A DNA stretch of 64,000 bases from Nakamurella antarctica (GCF_003860405.1 NZ_CP034170.1:2790001-2854000), one strand, 5' to 3'; counted from the stretch's first letter, positions 16,721 to 24,965 are shown. Numbers and translations are program-made. The notes: generated by a model not told the origin, from the sequence alone.

Positions 16721-16775
16721 ACCCCCGGTCCTTGAGGGCGTGAGACTGAAGGTCCTACGTTGAAAGGAAGCCGCT

Positions 16776-18245
16776 ATGGCCGACGTTGTCATCTTGGGTG
16801 CAGGGATCTCCGGACACACTGCCGCGCTTCATCTTTCACGGCTGCTCGGTAAGAAGGATCTGGGCAGGAAGCACACCGTCACGGTGGTCTCGCCGAACTC
16901 ACTCTGGAACTGGATCCCCTCCAACATCTGGGTCGGGGTCGGCAAGCTCGACAAAAAGCACGTCGTCTTTCCACTGCAACCCGTCTACCGCCGCAAGGGG
17001 ATCGACTTTCGGCAGGCCAAGGCCGTCGCGATCCGGCCGGAAGGCGACGCGGCCGACCCCCGCGGCGCCGTCGACATCGAATACACCGGCCAGGGCAAAG
17101 TTGGCGCGCCCGAGCGGCTGCGATACGACTACCTGATCAACGCCACCGGACCACAATTGCGCTTCGAGGCCACGCCTGGCTTGGGACCGAACGGCCACAC
17201 CGTCTCGGTATGCACCGCCGATCACGCGCTGGAGGCCGCCGCCAGCCTTCGCCGTTGCATCACCCGGCTGCAGGCCGGCGAGGAGCAGACCCTGGTGGTC
17301 GGGATGGGCCACGGCACATGCACCTGCGAGGGAGCGGCGTTCGAGTACGTGTTCAATGTTGACCACGAGCTACGGGAGGCCGGTGTCCGCGATAAGGCTC
17401 GGTTGGTCTACCTGACGAACGAGGCGCACCTCGGCGACTTCGGGGTCGATGGAATGACTTTCGAGGATCAAGGCTTCCAAAACTCGAGCGAACTGTGGAC
17501 GGCGTCGCTCTTCCGCGAGCGCGGCGTCGTGGCAATTCTCGGCGCACACGTCGAGGAAGTCGACGAAGGCTTGATCCGCTACGAGACGCTCGACGGCGAG
17601 AAGCATTCGCTGGCATTCGATTTCGCCATGCTGCTGCCCCCCTTCGGCGGAGTCCCGCTCCGCGCCTTCGGCCGCGACGGCGACGATATGACGGCCCAGA
17701 TTTTCGCGCCCAGCGGGTTTATGAAGGTCGACGCCGACTACACCGTCAAGCCGTACGAACAGTGGCGGGCCGAGGATTGGCCGCGAACTTATCTCGCGCC
17801 CGGGTACGACAACGTGTTCGCTGTCGGGATCGCTTTCGCGCCACCACACCAGATCTCGCGGCCGCACAAGAGCGCGAACGGTACCGTGATCACTCCGTCG
17901 CCGCCCCGCACCGGGATGCCATCAGGGGTGATGGGTAAGACCGCAGCTATGACGATTGTCGACCGCATCAACAACGGGATGAGTGCTCCGGCGCACGAGG
18001 CTTCCATGGCCGCAATGGGAGCAGCCTGCGTGGCATCGTCCGGACACGGTCTGCGCCGCGGATCGGCCGCGTCCATGACGATGATGCCGGTGGTGCCCGA
18101 CTATGTGCGCTACCCGACGGGGCGGGACCTGAAAAACACCCGCGGCGAGATCGGCCTCAGCGGCCACTGGGTCAAGCTGATGCTCCATTATCTCTTCATC
18201 TACAAAGCCAAGGGCCGCCTCGGGTGGCAACTAATTCCGGAGTGA
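16776..18245 (+). CDS. FAD/NAD(P)-dependent oxidoreductase, sulfide:quinone oxidoreductase-like
   Basis: This 489-residue flavoprotein has the FAD-binding GAGISG at 8-13, a second nucleotide fold around INATGP at 121-126 and cysteines C146, C182 and C184 (GTCTCEG) that could serve the disulfide/polysulfide chemistry of sulfide:quinone oxidoreductases. It is longer than bacterial type I SQR (about 430). GAAAGGA lies ten bases before ATG 16776. The setting next to a CstR-like repressor and persulfide dioxygenase supports oxidation of H2S to persulfide with electrons passed to quinone at the membrane. A different substrate cannot be excluded, because NDH-2-like enzymes share this fold. Confidence 0.85.
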   Translation: MADVVILGAGISGHTAALHLSRLLGKKDLGRKHTVTVVSPNSLWNWIPSNIWVGVGKLDKKHVVFPLQPVYRRKGIDFRQAKAVAIRPEGDAADPRGAVDIEYTGQGKVGAPERLRYDYLINATGPQLRFEATPGLGPNGHTVSVCTADHALEAAASLRRCITRLQAGEEQTLVVGMGHGTCTCEGAAFEYVFNVDHELREAGVRDKARLVYLTNEAHLGDFGVDGMTFEDQGFQNSSELWTASLFRERGVVAILGAHVEEVDEGLIRYETLDGEKHSLAFDFAMLLPPFGGVPLRAFGRDGDDMTAQIFAPSGFMKVDADYTVKPYEQWRAEDWPRTYLAPGYDNVFAVGIAFAPPHQISRPHKSANGTVITPSPPRTGMPSGVMGKTAAMTIVDRINNGMSAPAHEASMAAMGAACVASSGHGLRRGSAASMTMMPVVPDYVRYPTGRDLKNTRGEIGLSGHWVKLMLHYLFIYKAKGRLGWQLIPE

Positions 18246-18251
18246 ACTGAC

Positions 18252-18434
18252 ATGAAAACACCAGAATCCACCTTGGGCTCGGCCGTCTCCGACCAGCCCA
18301 GGGCCGACCTCGCACTCGCACCACTTCCCACTCGGGCCACGCTGCGGCGCCGACGCAACCTGCCCTACCAGCTCATCCGCTTCGCCGTGTTCAACGCTCG
18401 CATCATGCGAATGGTGACCAAAGGGCCGCACTAA
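18252..18434 (+). CDS. Small basic protein coupled to the SQR-like gene
   Basis: This 60-residue ORF begins six bases after the SQR stop, with GGAG overlapping that stop codon at good spacing. The N-terminus is polar and proline-rich; the C-terminal half (RRRRNLPYQLIRFAVFNARIMRMV) is a basic amphipathic helix that could lie on the membrane or on the flavoprotein. It might be a docking or membrane-anchoring partner of SQR. I recognise no family. Confidence 0.7.
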   Translation: MKTPESTLGSAVSDQPRADLALAPLPTRATLRRRRNLPYQLIRFAVFNARIMRMVTKGPH

Positions 18435-18451
18435 GCCTGCCGGTGGCCGGT

Positions 18452-18515
18452 GCAAAGCATGGCCGGTCTCAAGCGCGGCCGACGCAAAGCATGGCCGCTA
18501 TCCTCCTGCTTTGCC
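18452..18515. repeat. Duplicated GCAAAGCATGGCCG plus hairpin after the SQR operon
   Basis: GCAAAGCATGGCCG occurs at 18452-18465 and 18484-18497. The second copy also pairs with TGCTTTGC at 18508-18515, giving an eight-pair stem with a 15-base loop. The tract sits between the convergent small-protein and SulP genes and probably serves as a bidirectional transcript end. Confidence 0.65.
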
Positions 18516-18520
18516 GTCAG

Positions 18521-20296
18521 TCACTGGCCGGCGGCGGCCTGGAATGCCTCTAGAGCTTGGCCGGGAGTGTCGTAGAAGGCGTCCGGGTCAAGAGTGGCGC
18601 TGATGCCGTAGCGGTCGAGTTGCGCGCGCACCGGAGAAAGAACGGTGCTCAGACCGAAACGGATATTGCGGTGTTGCAGGTAGGTGACCACACGGGTCAG
18701 GACCGCCGCTGCGGTGTAGTCAATATCGCCGATGGCCGCGCCATCCAGAATTATCCACCGCAGCGGGTCGCCCTGGCCCGACAAGGCGGTGATGTCGTCC
18801 ATCAGGCGGGAAGCATTGGCGTAGTACAGGCTGGTGCCGAACCGGTAGACCACGATTCCGGCCTCGGTTCGCGCGCCGGGCATGACCGGGTTCTGCTGCC
18901 AGTGCCCGGCCTCCGACTTCACCAGCACACTGTTGAGCGGCCGGTAGCCGTGCCGCAGGTTCTCGATGATCGACGCCAGGACGGCGAGGGCGATACCCTG
19001 CTCGACACCCAGGAAGACCACCGCCGTCGTCGTGAGCAGCGCGACGGCGAATTCGAGGCGCCGGCAGATGAGGATGCTTCGCATGCCCTTGATGTCGATC
19101 AGTTCGATCACGATGAGGAACACCACCGTTGCCAGGGCCGCGCTCGGCAGGTAGGCCAGTGGCCCGGTGAACAGCAGGAGCACGAGCAGGACCACCGCAG
19201 CGGTAGTGAGGTGCGCCAGTTGGCTTCGCCCCCCACCGCTGTCGACCATTTGGGTCTTGGTCGGGCTGCCGTTGACGACGAATGTGCCGGTAAATGCGGC
19301 GACCACGTTGGCAGCGCCCAGGCCGACCAGGTCGGTGTCCTCGTTCAAATGCTCTTCGTACTTGACGGCGTAGGCGCGGGAGGTCGCAGCGCTTTGCGCG
19401 AGGATGACGACAAACATCGACAGCGCTGCGCCGAACAACACGCTGGCGTCGTGCCAGCCCAGCGCTGGGAGCGCAAAGTGCGGCAGCCCACCAGGGACGT
19501 GCCCCGTTACAGCGACACCGTGGTCGGCCAAGTCCGCTGCCCAACTCACGATGATGGCAAGGACCACGGCGATCAATGGCCCGGGCAGCCTCCGATTAAC
19601 CCGCCGCAGGCCCAGCACGATCACGATGACGCCACCTGACACCAGCAGATCAGCGCGGTGCAGTTGCGAGAACTCGCGCGCGATGGTGGCGAGCTGGGTC
19701 AGCGCGTCATGGCCCGCGGCCTCGACACCGAGCATGCCGGGGAGTTGGCCGATTGCCACCTGAATACCAATGCCGGTGAGGAATCCGACCAGTACCGTCC
19801 GGGATAAGAAATTCGCCAGGAAACCCAGCCTGGCCAGCCGGGCCAGCAGTAGCATGCCGCCGGCGAGCAGGGCGGCGAGCCCGGCCAACCTCACGTATTG
19901 CTCCGACCCGATCACCGCGAGCCCGGCCAGCGCGGCGGCGAGGATAGCTGCGGTGGCCGAGTCCGCTGCGACCACGAGATGGCGCGAGGAGCCGAGAACG
20001 GCGAACACGATAACCGGGAGCAGCATCGTGTAAAGACCGGTCACCACGGGCATCCCGGCGATCTTCGCGTATCCCAGAACCTCGGGGATGCCCAGCGCTG
20101 CCAGCGTCAGGCCAGCCAGGATCTCCATCGGAATCTGAGACCGACGGATCGGCAGCAACCCCTGCATCACGTGGGGCGCCCGAAGCCATCGGCGCCCGTC
20201 GCGCTCACTTGAGGTAGACACCGTCTTCGCTGCCCTTCTCCACGCTGGTTCGGGTTCGATCACCCTCTCATCGGTGTTGACCTTGATCTTTCGCAT
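18521..20296 (-). CDS. SulP-family inorganic anion transporter with STAS domain
   Basis: This 591-residue protein has the SulP membrane core (about 10-14 segments; LAALGIPEVLGYAKIAGMPVVTGLYT, NVVAAFTGTFVVNGSPTKTQ) and a C-terminal STAS domain from about residue 470 (FGTSLYYANASRLMDDI, WIILDGAAIGDIDYTAA). SulP proteins carry sulfate, bicarbonate or other oxyanions. Next to sulfide-oxidation genes, export of sulfite/sulfate or sulfate uptake is plausible, but the nearer operon partner is ppk2, 23 bases upstream. The start at ATG 20296 leaves a 45-residue basic N-terminus, slightly long for the family. Confidence 0.92.
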   Translation of the reverse strand: MRKIKVNTDERVIEPEPAWRRAAKTVSTSSERDGRRWLRAPHVMQGLLPIRRSQIPMEILAGLTLAALGIPEVLGYAKIAGMPVVTGLYTMLLPVIVFAVLGSSRHLVVAADSATAAILAAALAGLAVIGSEQYVRLAGLAALLAGGMLLLARLARLGFLANFLSRTVLVGFLTGIGIQVAIGQLPGMLGVEAAGHDALTQLATIAREFSQLHRADLLVSGGVIVIVLGLRRVNRRLPGPLIAVVLAIIVSWAADLADHGVAVTGHVPGGLPHFALPALGWHDASVLFGAALSMFVVILAQSAATSRAYAVKYEEHLNEDTDLVGLGAANVVAAFTGTFVVNGSPTKTQMVDSGGGRSQLAHLTTAAVVLLVLLLFTGPLAYLPSAALATVVFLIVIELIDIKGMRSILICRRLEFAVALLTTTAVVFLGVEQGIALAVLASIIENLRHGYRPLNSVLVKSEAGHWQQNPVMPGARTEAGIVVYRFGTSLYYANASRLMDDITALSGQGDPLRWIILDGAAIGDIDYTAAAVLTRVVTYLQHRNIRFGLSTVLSPVRAQLDRYGISATLDPDAFYDTPGQALEAFQAAAGQ

Positions 20297-20319
20297 CGAT
20301 CCCCAGCCAGTCCGTGACC

Positions 20320-21171
20320 TTACTGCTTCAGGGTCGCCGCGTGGTCCGGTACGGCATGGAAGAGTTCGCGGGGTGGCCTCACGTACCCGTTGGACGCAGG
20401 TCGGGCGGGAAACGTCGTGGCGGCCCTTTCGGTGTTCGTGTAGGGCACCGTCGACAGGACATGGGCGATCATGTTCAACCTGGCCCGGCGTTTGTCCTCC
20501 GCCTCGATGACGTACCAGGGCGCCTCGGCGGTGTCGGTGTGGACAAACATCTCATCCTTCGCCCTCGAATAGTCCTCCCACCTGCTGACCGACTCCAAGT
20601 CCATCGGCGAGAGCTTCCAATTGCGCATTCGGTCCTCGCTGCGCGCTCGAAAGCGCCGTTCCTGCTCTTCGTCGCTGACCGAGAACCAGTACTTTCGCAG
20701 CAGGATGCCGTCCTCAACGAGGAGGCGTTCGAAGATGGGCGCTTGGGCCAAGAAGCGGTGGTACTCCTCCGGCGTGCAAAAATCCATCACCTTTTCCACC
20801 CCCGCCCGGTTGTACCAGGATCGATCGAACAACAGCAGCTCGCCTGTTGTCGGCAGGTGGTCGATGTACCGCTGGAAATACCACTGCCCGCGCTCCCTGG
20901 TGGTCGGCGCAGGCAGGGCCACGACCCGGGCAACACGGGGATTGAGATATTCGGTGAGCCGCTTGATGGCGCCCCCTTTGCCGGCCGCGTCTCGGCCTTC
21001 AAAGAGCAGCACCACCCGAGATCCGGTATCGCGGACCCACTCCTGCATTACCACCAGTTCTGTTTGCAGTCGGAGCAGTTCAGCTTCGTAGATCTTCTTC
21101 GGTACCCGGCCGGAGCCGACCACAGTCGTTTCCTTCGAATTGCTGGACACGAGCAACACCTCCGATAGCAC
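20320..21171 (-). CDS. ppk2: Polyphosphate kinase 2 (PPK2)
   Basis: This 283-residue protein carries the PPK2 Walker A EGRDAAGKGGAIKR (58-71), the lid/Walker B stretch LLLFDRSWYNRAGVE and the later WKLSPMDLES segment. PPK2 enzymes use polyphosphate to phosphorylate nucleoside di- or monophosphates; the single-domain form of about 280-300 residues is the class I type. It precedes the SulP gene with a 23-base gap on the same strand. The C-terminal 30 residues look family-divergent. Start at ATG 21171 or slightly downstream. Confidence 0.94.
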   Translation of the reverse strand: MLSEVLLVSSNSKETTVVGSGRVPKKIYEAELLRLQTELVVMQEWVRDTGSRVVLLFEGRDAAGKGGAIKRLTEYLNPRVARVVALPAPTTRERGQWYFQRYIDHLPTTGELLLFDRSWYNRAGVEKVMDFCTPEEYHRFLAQAPIFERLLVEDGILLRKYWFSVSDEEQERRFRARSEDRMRNWKLSPMDLESVSRWEDYSRAKDEMFVHTDTAEAPWYVIEAEDKRRARLNMIAHVLSTVPYTNTERAATTFPARPASNGYVRPPRELFHAVPDHAATLKQ

Positions 21172-21225
21172 CGGCAGCTAGATCAGTGATCAACGTACGC
21201 GCTGGGTCGACCTACTGCTCCAGCG

Positions 21226-21255
21226 AGCACGCCAGCGCGGATGCGCCGGCGTGCT
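21226..21255. terminator. Hairpin after the DUF6458-like gene
   Basis: AGCACGCC (21226-21233) and GGCGTGCT (21248-21255) form a perfect stem, extended internally by GCGC pairs. It lies 35 bases beyond the small membrane gene's stop on the minus strand and before ppk2. No T-run follows. Confidence 0.55.
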
Positions 21256-21289
21256 TAGCCCGCTCTGAGTTGCTCTGCTCCAACGCGTC

Positions 21290-21541
21290 TTAGACCCCGG
21301 AGATCCTGTCGTCACGTTCGACGACGGCTTGCCGCCCCTGCGAGTCGGTCGTCACCGCGGTACTGCGGGCGCGCCGCGTCCTTGGCATCAGCACCAGCAG
21401 CGTCAGCAAGATGACGAGAAGTCCGCCACCCATCAGGATGTAGCCGATCGTGGTCAGATCGAAATCGGCCAGAGTGGCCTTGACGCCGAAGGACATAATT
21501 GCGCCGATGACGATGAGAAAAACACCTAATCCGATACCCAT
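21290..21541 (-). CDS. Small two-helix membrane protein (DUF6458-like)
   Basis: The 83-residue protein starts at ATG 21541 with AAGGAG six bases before; the longer open frame to 21577 adds an implausible leader. It has two hydrophobic helices (LGVFLIVIGAIMSFGV and GYILMGGGLLVILLTLLVLM) and a charged tail. MGIGLGVFLIVIGAI is typical of the actinobacterial DUF6458 family, whose function is unknown. It is followed, on the same strand, by ppk2; upstream is another small stress-type membrane gene. Confidence 0.8.
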   Translation of the reverse strand: MGIGLGVFLIVIGAIMSFGVKATLADFDLTTIGYILMGGGLLVILLTLLVLMPRTRRARSTAVTTDSQGRQAVVERDDRISGV

Positions 21542-21598
21542 TGCATTCTCCTTACAGAGGTAACGCGTCAAGGCCACCTCGTGGCGGCCCAGGGACTT

Positions 21599-21871
21599 TT
21601 AGGAGCGCGACTTGTTGCCGAACTTGATCCACAGGAGCAGCACGATGACGGCGCCGATGATGGAACCGACAATCCCGGCAGGCTGGAGGAAGCCGTCCTG
21701 GCCGTCCTTGTGGAAGATGAGGTAGCCCAAGAAGCCGCCGACGAACGAGCCCACGATGCCGAGCACAATCGTCATAGGGATCGAGATGTTTTGCTTGCCG
21801 GGGACTAACAACCGGGCGATTGCGCCCGCGATGAGACCAACAATGAGCAAGCTGATGATCAAGCCAAACAT
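21599..21871 (-). CDS. GlsB/YeaQ/YmgE family stress-response membrane protein
   Basis: This 90-residue protein has three hydrophobic helices with the family pattern GLIAGAIARLLVPGKQN, GIVGSFVGGFLGYLIF and GSIIGAVIVLLLWIKF (transglycosylase-associated protein family). Despite the old family name no catalytic residues are known; members are induced by envelope or acid stress. AGAAGGAG lies before the ATG. It and the next small membrane gene are separated by 57 bases and probably form one transcript. Confidence 0.9.
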   Translation of the reverse strand: MFGLIISLLIVGLIAGAIARLLVPGKQNISIPMTIVLGIVGSFVGGFLGYLIFHKDGQDGFLQPAGIVGSIIGAVIVLLLWIKFGNKSRS

Positions 21872-22010
21872 GTATTTTCACTCCTTCTGAGAAGCCGCTG
21901 AGCCTGTGCCAGCGACGGTTCTACTCCGAACCGAAGTCAGTGTTACCCAGATCAGCGCTTGGGTAACCGTACACATCGCACAAATTTTTACCGCAGCCTT
22001 ACACCGGTGC

Positions 22011-22039
22011 TGCGCGGGAGGACTCCTGCCTCCCGCGCA
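22011..22039. terminator. Strong hairpin after the first DUF305 gene
   Basis: TGCGCGGGAGG (22011-22021) pairs perfectly with CCTCCCGCGCA (22029-22039) around a seven-base loop. It lies 28 bases beyond the DUF305 stop on the minus strand. No T-run follows, as is common for actinobacterial hairpin terminators. The rest of 21872-22066 holds no gene. Confidence 0.7.
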
Positions 22040-22066
22040 GCGGCCGTCAGTGCCTGATCTGTGGAC

Positions 22067-22714
22067 CTATTTCACCAAGGCTGTCATCGTCGCGATCTCG
22101 ACTTGCTGGCCAGCGATGATGGCATCGGCCAACTGCTTGGCCTGCGGGTTCGATCCCTGTTTAAGCTCGAGGTTGGACATTTCGATGGCGCCCTCATGGT
22201 GCGCGATCATCATCGTCAACCACTTCTGATCAAAATCGGTGCCCGAGAGCCCCGTGAGCGTGGTCATGTCTGCCGCGCTCATCATGCCCATCCCCATTTC
22301 CATCCCGGGTGCCATGTCGTGGTCCATTCCTTGCATAGGGGGCTGCTGGCCCCATGCCTTAAGGAAGGCCGTCATCAGGTCAATTTCTGGCTGTTGTGCA
22401 GCTTTGATCTCGCCGGCCAAGGCTACGACCGCTGGCGTAGTGGTGCGCCCCGCGACCATGTCAGCCATTTCCACAGCTTGCTGGTGGTGGGGAATCATGT
22501 CGGTGCTGAAAGCAACATCGGCGTCGTTGAACACCTCCGAAACGCTGGCCGTTGCCGACCCGGCCGCAGGAGATGCGGCGGTTGCAGGGGACGCGGTGGT
22601 TGCGGTGGACGTGGTTCCGGACATGCCCGACATCTCGGTCATGTCTGAGCCGCACGAGGCGAGCAGCAGCGTGGTGGCTGCGGCTACACAGGTAAACAAA
22701 TTCTGAGTACGCAT
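22067..22714 (-). CDS. DUF305 (CopM-like) lipoprotein, first copy
   Basis: The mature gene starts at ATG 22714 (AAAGG upstream), giving 215 residues. The lipobox LLASC places C21 as lipidated cysteine. A Ser/Thr/Ala-rich linker is followed by the DUF305 four-helix domain with paired histidines: TDMIPHHQQAVEMA and MMIAHHEGAIEMSNLEL, plus a Met/His-rich insert (MQGMDHDMAPGMEMGMGMM). DUF305/CopM proteins are periplasmic or surface copper-binding proteins. It follows a DUF6153 gene exactly as in the second copy at 34578-35687, so the pair is a duplicated unit. Confidence 0.9.
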   Translation of the reverse strand: MRTQNLFTCVAAATTLLLASCGSDMTEMSGMSGTTSTATTASPATAASPAAGSATASVSEVFNDADVAFSTDMIPHHQQAVEMADMVAGRTTTPAVVALAGEIKAAQQPEIDLMTAFLKAWGQQPPMQGMDHDMAPGMEMGMGMMSAADMTTLTGLSGTDFDQKWLTMMIAHHEGAIEMSNLELKQGSNPQAKQLADAIIAGQQVEIATMTALVK

Positions 22715-22811
22715 GATGAGAAAACCTTTCGAAATAACGAATGTGGACGCGCAAAACCCGAGAGCACTCGGGCATGCGCGTAAAACCGTGGGCGCAAGAA
22801 CGCGCGCAGGT

Positions 22812-23240
22812 TCACAAACGCAGAATCGAAAGTTTCCGTAAAGGGGGTAGCGCCCACGGTGGGTCGCGACCCTGAACGCCTCCGGCCATTGCCGCGCGCA
22901 CTCGGCCGACGACGTCGCGGCCACCAGATCGGGCCAACTTCATCAGGACCAGCGCAGTACCCACCGCCGCGATGACTGCCATACAGAGGTGCAGCGCCGC
23001 GTGGGATGAACAACCATCCGAAGCACAGTGCTCGGTGTGTCCCGAAGACTCCGCATCGGGGGATGCACCAAGCCCAGCGGCCGGCATCACCATCGCGCTG
23101 TGCGTGCCACTCGGGCCCGGGGCGCCGCTGGCGGTCGGCTGCACGGAAAGCGAGTGCATCAAGAGCACTCCCGCCAGCACTGCGACCACCGTCAGCGCGC
23201 GCGTCAGCCACGTCGCAGCGGAAATGCGCGTGGTGATCAC
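22812..23240 (-). CDS. DUF6153-family membrane protein, first copy
   Basis: Starting at GTG 23240 by comparison with the second copy, this 142-residue protein has an N-terminal helix (LTRALTVVAVLAGVLLMHSL), a His/Cys-bearing outer loop (SSGHTEHCASDGCSSHAALHLCM) and a second helix (AVIAAVGTALVLMKLA), ending LSILRL. The loop residues could hold a soft metal. It is directly upstream of a copper-binding-type DUF305 gene. The open frame extends to 23357 but the extra part lacks similarity to the paralogue. Function is unknown; a copper-envelope role is inferred. Confidence 0.8.
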   Translation of the reverse strand: MITTRISAATWLTRALTVVAVLAGVLLMHSLSVQPTASGAPGPSGTHSAMVMPAAGLGASPDAESSGHTEHCASDGCSSHAALHLCMAVIAAVGTALVLMKLARSGGRDVVGRVRAAMAGGVQGRDPPWALPPLRKLSILRL

Positions 23241-23328
23241 AGGTCCCAGGCTACCGATCCCGCAGCGGCTCCCCGAGCGGGTACGGCTACTGCGCCCCCA
23301 CTTCCGCGCCTCGAGAGCCAGCCTGTGG

Positions 23329-24144
23329 TCAGCTTTCCGCGCTCTCGCGCCGGCCACGAGCCGGCATAGCTGCGCCGAGATCCACCAAATACCAGGGCAT
23401 TTCGCCTGTTCGGCCTTGTTCTGTCCGCGCGCCCGTGGTGGGTAGGCGATGATCGAGCGCCTCCGCGGGCAGCCGGTCGGCGGGCAGCCAGTGTGGCGAG
23501 TTCGACACGATGATGCGACCGCCCGCGCTGGCCAGTGCCGTCGGTTGCGGGATCAGCAAAAGTGCGGGTAGGACGAGGCGTTCCAGGCTGGAGATGAGCA
23601 CATCGGCGGCGGCAACCCCCACCGGCGCGCCGTCGACAAAGACCGGAACCGACAGCGTTAGCGCGTATTCGTTGGTGCAGATGTAATCGACGTAGGGCCC
23701 GGACGTCCGCCGGTTCCCTGTCTGGATCGGTGTCGCGTACCAATCGGTGGTCGCGTAGTCGTAAAAGTCGGGCGAATCCGGGTTCGAGTCCACGCGTAGC
23801 GCCTCGGGTTTCCCGCGGGCACCGGTCCACCACCATTCAAGCCAATGCGAGTGGTCGCGGAGCACATGGGGGGCGACCACCACCCCGGCGCCGCCGATCA
23901 CCCCGTCATGCCGCTGCAGCAACTCAAAGATGGCTGGACGCAGGGCTGCCAGATCGCTGCTGGCCGGCGGTTCGGAACACCCGGCAACCAACGCGCGAAA
24001 CTGATTCGCGAGTGGGATAACGGAATCGAAGACGTCGCCCAGTGCTCGCTCCGCAGCCATCAGCACTTTGGCTCCGAAACAGGGATCTGCGGCCGAAGCA
24101 CGGGTGCCTCGCCCTGCGGGCTCGGTGAAACCAACCATCAGCAC
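23329..24144 (-). CDS. Cache (PDC sensor) domain protein, soluble
   Basis: This 271-residue protein contains a double-Cache ligand-binding fold: ELLQRHDGVIGGAGVVVAP, WLEWWW, FYDYATTDWYATPIQTGNR, GPYVDYICTNEYALTLSVPVFVDGAPVGVAAADVLI. No membrane helix or signalling domain is attached, so it is a stand-alone ligand binder. It overlaps the GntR gene by seven bases, so the two are co-translated, and both are divergent from a polyamine-type ABC operon. It may sense or buffer the transported substrate and assist the regulator. The pairing is unusual because Cache domains normally sit outside the membrane. Confidence 0.8.
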   Translation of the reverse strand: MLMVGFTEPAGRGTRASAADPCFGAKVLMAAERALGDVFDSVIPLANQFRALVAGCSEPPASSDLAALRPAIFELLQRHDGVIGGAGVVVAPHVLRDHSHWLEWWWTGARGKPEALRVDSNPDSPDFYDYATTDWYATPIQTGNRRTSGPYVDYICTNEYALTLSVPVFVDGAPVGVAAADVLISSLERLVLPALLLIPQPTALASAGGRIIVSNSPHWLPADRLPAEALDHRLPTTGARTEQGRTGEMPWYLVDLGAAMPARGRRESAES

Positions 24145-24965
24145 TCCCCCAAAGGCGCACTGTAGGTATCCATTCGCAGCCGAACCAGCCTCGCCGTTTC
24201 TGCCGAAATGCTCTGCTCCACCACTGTTCTCGCCGTTGATTCCTCCCCTGCCCCGATAGCCTGAACCAGGGCAGCGCGAGAGGCCACGGTCAGCCGGTGC
24301 TCCGCTTCAGACACCCCCAGCCACAGCAGGTCGCCGATTTCGGCCTGCAACCGCGACTCCTCTCTCGTCAACCGGGATGATTGCGCCGCAGCAGCGATCT
24401 GGATAGTGATCTGGGTATCGGTCCGTCGACGTTCACTCGCGCCCTGCGCCGCAGCGAGCCGATCCACCCGCAACCGCAGATCTGCCACCTCGTCCGCCAC
24501 CGCCCGCCGGGTCGCCAGCACCGCCGCCGTTGCGGAGATGGCCAGGCGGTGATCGCCCAACTCCCGCAGTTCTTGCACGCTGGTTTGTCGCAACCGGTTG
24601 AGCAAGCTTCGCGCCAGGTTGGCCTCTGGGGCACGCACAAAAGTTCCGCCGTCCCGGCCGCGGCGGGTGCTAACGAGGCCCTGATATCGCAGCACTGCCA
24701 ACGCTTCTCGCAGCGTCACCGTGGCAACTCCCAGCTGCTCGGCCAACACGGTCTCGGTCGGCAACCGGGTCCCGTCGGGGATCAGACCCAGCTCGATCGC
24801 CCGGCTCAGCTGTAGCGCGATCTGGTCGGCTCTACTCAGCTGCAGCGCGATTTGGTCAGCCCTGCCACCGTCGCCGTGCGGGGATCCGAGGATCGTCCTC
24901 GCCGTCATGGTGGTGAGGCTGCTCAGCGATCGAGCCCCGCCATCTGATGCCATCGGACCCCCCAT
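24138..24965 (-). CDS. GntR/FadR-family transcriptional regulator with internal repeat
   Basis: This 275-residue regulator has a GntR winged helix at about 35-105 (GTRLPTETVLAEQLGVATVTLREALAVLRYQGLVSTRRGRDGGTFVR) and a helical FCD-type domain after it. Just before the helix-turn-helix, a ten-residue stretch RADQIALQLS is repeated in tandem, encoded by two 30-base units (24805-24834 and 24835-24864) differing at five or so positions. It is divergent from the polyamine-type ABC operon and overlaps the Cache-domain gene, so it most likely controls transport. The start may be ATG 24965 or ATG 24953. Confidence 0.88.
   Translation of the reverse strand: MGGPMASDGGARSLSSLTTMTARTILGSPHGDGGRADQIALQLSRADQIALQLSRAIELGLIPDGTRLPTETVLAEQLGVATVTLREALAVLRYQGLVSTRRGRDGGTFVRAPEANLARSLLNRLRQTSVQELRELGDHRLAISATAAVLATRRAVADEVADLRLRVDRLAAAQGASERRRTDTQITIQIAAAAQSSRLTREESRLQAEIGDLLWLGVSEAEHRLTVASRAALVQAIGAGEESTARTVVEQSISAETARLVRLRMDTYSAPLGEC

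Noticed and set aside
18557-19639. 360-codon plus-strand frame with many His/Gln/Asp
   Set aside because: Antisense of the SulP gene; no recognisable domain.
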